Shown here: piece after piece, positions 5,465-5,972 of the stretch | Layout of the letters: every line of letters begins with the position of its first letter | Numbering within the stretch: position 1 is the stretch's first letter | Assembly: GCA_016763335.1 (NCBI GenBank) | Contig: JAESUD010000059.1 | Location: 1 to 5,972 of the forward strand | DNA length: 5,972 nt | Direction of reading: 5' to 3' | Source of the DNA: Emcibacteraceae bacterium | Lineage (GTDB): Bacteria; Pseudomonadota; Alphaproteobacteria; Sphingomonadales; Emcibacteraceae | Position numbers and translations under genes: made by a program | Notes under the pieces: generated by a model | Databases searched by the model: none | What the model saw: the letters and a program-made list of their open reading frames with translations, nothing else | Told to the model about the DNA's origin: nothing

Positions 5465-5920
5465 CTAAAGGACAGTGGTGCCGCGGGTTCTATTTTTCTT
5501 TGCATCTTCTGCTAGTTTCTCTTCCATTTTTTCTCGCATCTTCTGTTGAATGATTTCTTCTATTCTTTGTTGGATTTCAGGTTCGAGTTGGGCATAGTCC
5601 TCTTCATCCATGCCAAGTGATCTTAATACTTGAGAACGAACTTCTGCTTCTATTTTCTCTCTGTATTTTTCATCTGCCCAGCTGAGAAATCCGTTTTCCA
5701 TAATTTCATCAACTAATCTATCCTGCTCTTCTCTTCGGGTTTTGTTATGCTGTTCCAGAGTTTCTTTGGCAGCGGGAGAGAAATCAATTTTGTCTTCAAT
5801 CACTCTTCCGCCAATTGCTGCGGAATGTTGTTGCGATGATGAAGATGTATTGGTTTGATTTTGAGATGGGTTTGTCCCGATTATGTGGGCAGTATTTGTA
5901 ATGTCGACATTATTGATCAT
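5465..5920 (-). CDS. Hypothetical soluble helical protein, 151 residues
   Basis: There is no signal peptide, no membrane segment and no cysteine, so it is probably cytoplasmic. Residues 1-36 are polar and disordered-looking, with an Asn/Gln/Ser/Thr-rich run at 17-32. A short IDFSPAAKETLEQ motif (45-57) follows. Residues 55-145 are strongly charged and helical. They include ENGFLSWADEKYREKI (75-90) and EVRSQVLRSLGMDEEDYAQL (93-112), then a Glu/Lys/Gln helix IQQRIEEIIQQKMREKMEEK (115-134) that could form a coiled coil. The arrangement recalls small uncharacterised alphaproteobacterial proteins with a GLDEEDLAxLxPE-type turn before a terminal helix, but that is memory, not a search, and no function follows. 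The start is the most upstream possible, with an in-frame stop at 5960-5962 and a good ribosome binding site. It is transcribed towards the efflux operon, so it is not part of it. Confidence 0.8.
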   Translation of the reverse strand: MINNVDITNTAHIIGTNPSQNQTNTSSSSQQHSAAIGGRVIEDKIDFSPAAKETLEQHNKTRREEQDRLVDEIMENGFLSWADEKYREKIEAEVRSQVLRSLGMDEEDYAQLEPEIQQRIEEIIQQKMREKMEEKLAEDAKKNRTRGTTVL

Positions 5921-5925
5921 CGTAA

Positions 5926-5931
5926 TCCCCC
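5926..5931 (-). promoter_or_regulatory. Ribosome binding site of the 151-residue hypothetical gene
   Basis: On the minus strand GGGGGA lies 5 bases before the ATG (5920-5918). It is a purine-rich Shine-Dalgarno-like run in otherwise AT-rich DNA and supports this start. Confidence 0.55.
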
Positions 5932-5950
5932 GATAGATAAATGTTGATGT

Positions 5951-5956
5951 TTTATA
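5951..5956 (-). promoter_or_regulatory. Possible -10 box of the hypothetical gene
   Basis: The minus strand reads TATAAA (5 of 6 to TATAAT) about 30 bases before the start codon, giving a leader of roughly 24 bases. The matching -35 would fall at or beyond the right edge of the window and cannot be judged. Confidence 0.3.
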
Positions 5957-5972
5957 TGGTTAATTTCATGCA

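Noticed and set aside
5456..5468. TTAG/CTAA hairpin at the convergent junction as a bidirectional terminator
   Set aside because: The stem is only 4 A/T-rich base pairs with no U-run on either side; too weak to call.
1..5972. Signs of a mobile element, defence island or antibiotic-resistance cassette
   Set aside because: No transposase, integrase, terminal repeats, tRNA or attachment site; the beta-lactamase-fold protein lacks KTG and the exporter is an ordinary chromosomal type.

Overview
The window looks like chromosomal DNA from a Gram-negative bacterium, most likely an alphaproteobacterium of moderate G+C. The support is two lipoprotein signal peptides with lipoboxes, a periplasmic membrane-fusion protein, and the general flavour of the proteins. 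The taxonomic guess is an inference from sequence style, not from a marker gene. There are no RNA genes, transposases, integrases, CRISPR repeats or origins that I can see. No stretch longer than about 140 bases lacks a gene.

Layout. At the left edge (2-271, +) is the end of a small two-helix membrane protein whose start lies outside the window. It runs tail-to-tail, with a 4-base overlap, into a minus-strand gene (268-1653) for a lipid-anchored serine hydrolase of the beta-lactamase/penicillin-binding-protein (S12-type) superfamily. A 138-base AT-rich divergent region (1654-1791) separates it from a plus-strand operon. That operon holds a TetR/AcrR-type repressor (1792-2460), a lipoprotein HlyD/YbhG-type membrane-fusion subunit (2463-3404), an ABC ATPase (3401-4330) and an ABC-2 type permease (4327-5459). 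The genes are spaced by 2 bases or overlap by ATGA, so they are probably co-transcribed and translationally coupled. The right end holds a minus-strand gene for a 151-residue soluble, charged, helical protein of unknown function (5465-5920), again packed tail-to-tail with the operon.

How the genes work together. The operon has the plan of a self-regulated tripartite exporter of the YbhGFSR/YhiI-RbbA-YhhJ kind. The repressor would bind the imperfect palindrome at 1746-1767, which overlaps a good sigma70-like promoter. A small molecule would release it, and the fusion protein, ATPase and permease would then export a substrate through an outer-membrane channel encoded elsewhere. Substrate and inducer cannot be read from the sequence.

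The main oddity is that the permease is broken into two reading frames (4327-4911 and 4908-5459) at the membrane helix that follows its periplasmic domain. One missing base near 4906-4908 would restore a protein of about 377 residues. Either this exporter is freshly inactivated, or the base is a sequence error, or (less likely) the two halves are made separately through an ATGA stop/start. I do not see a new defence or mobile system here.
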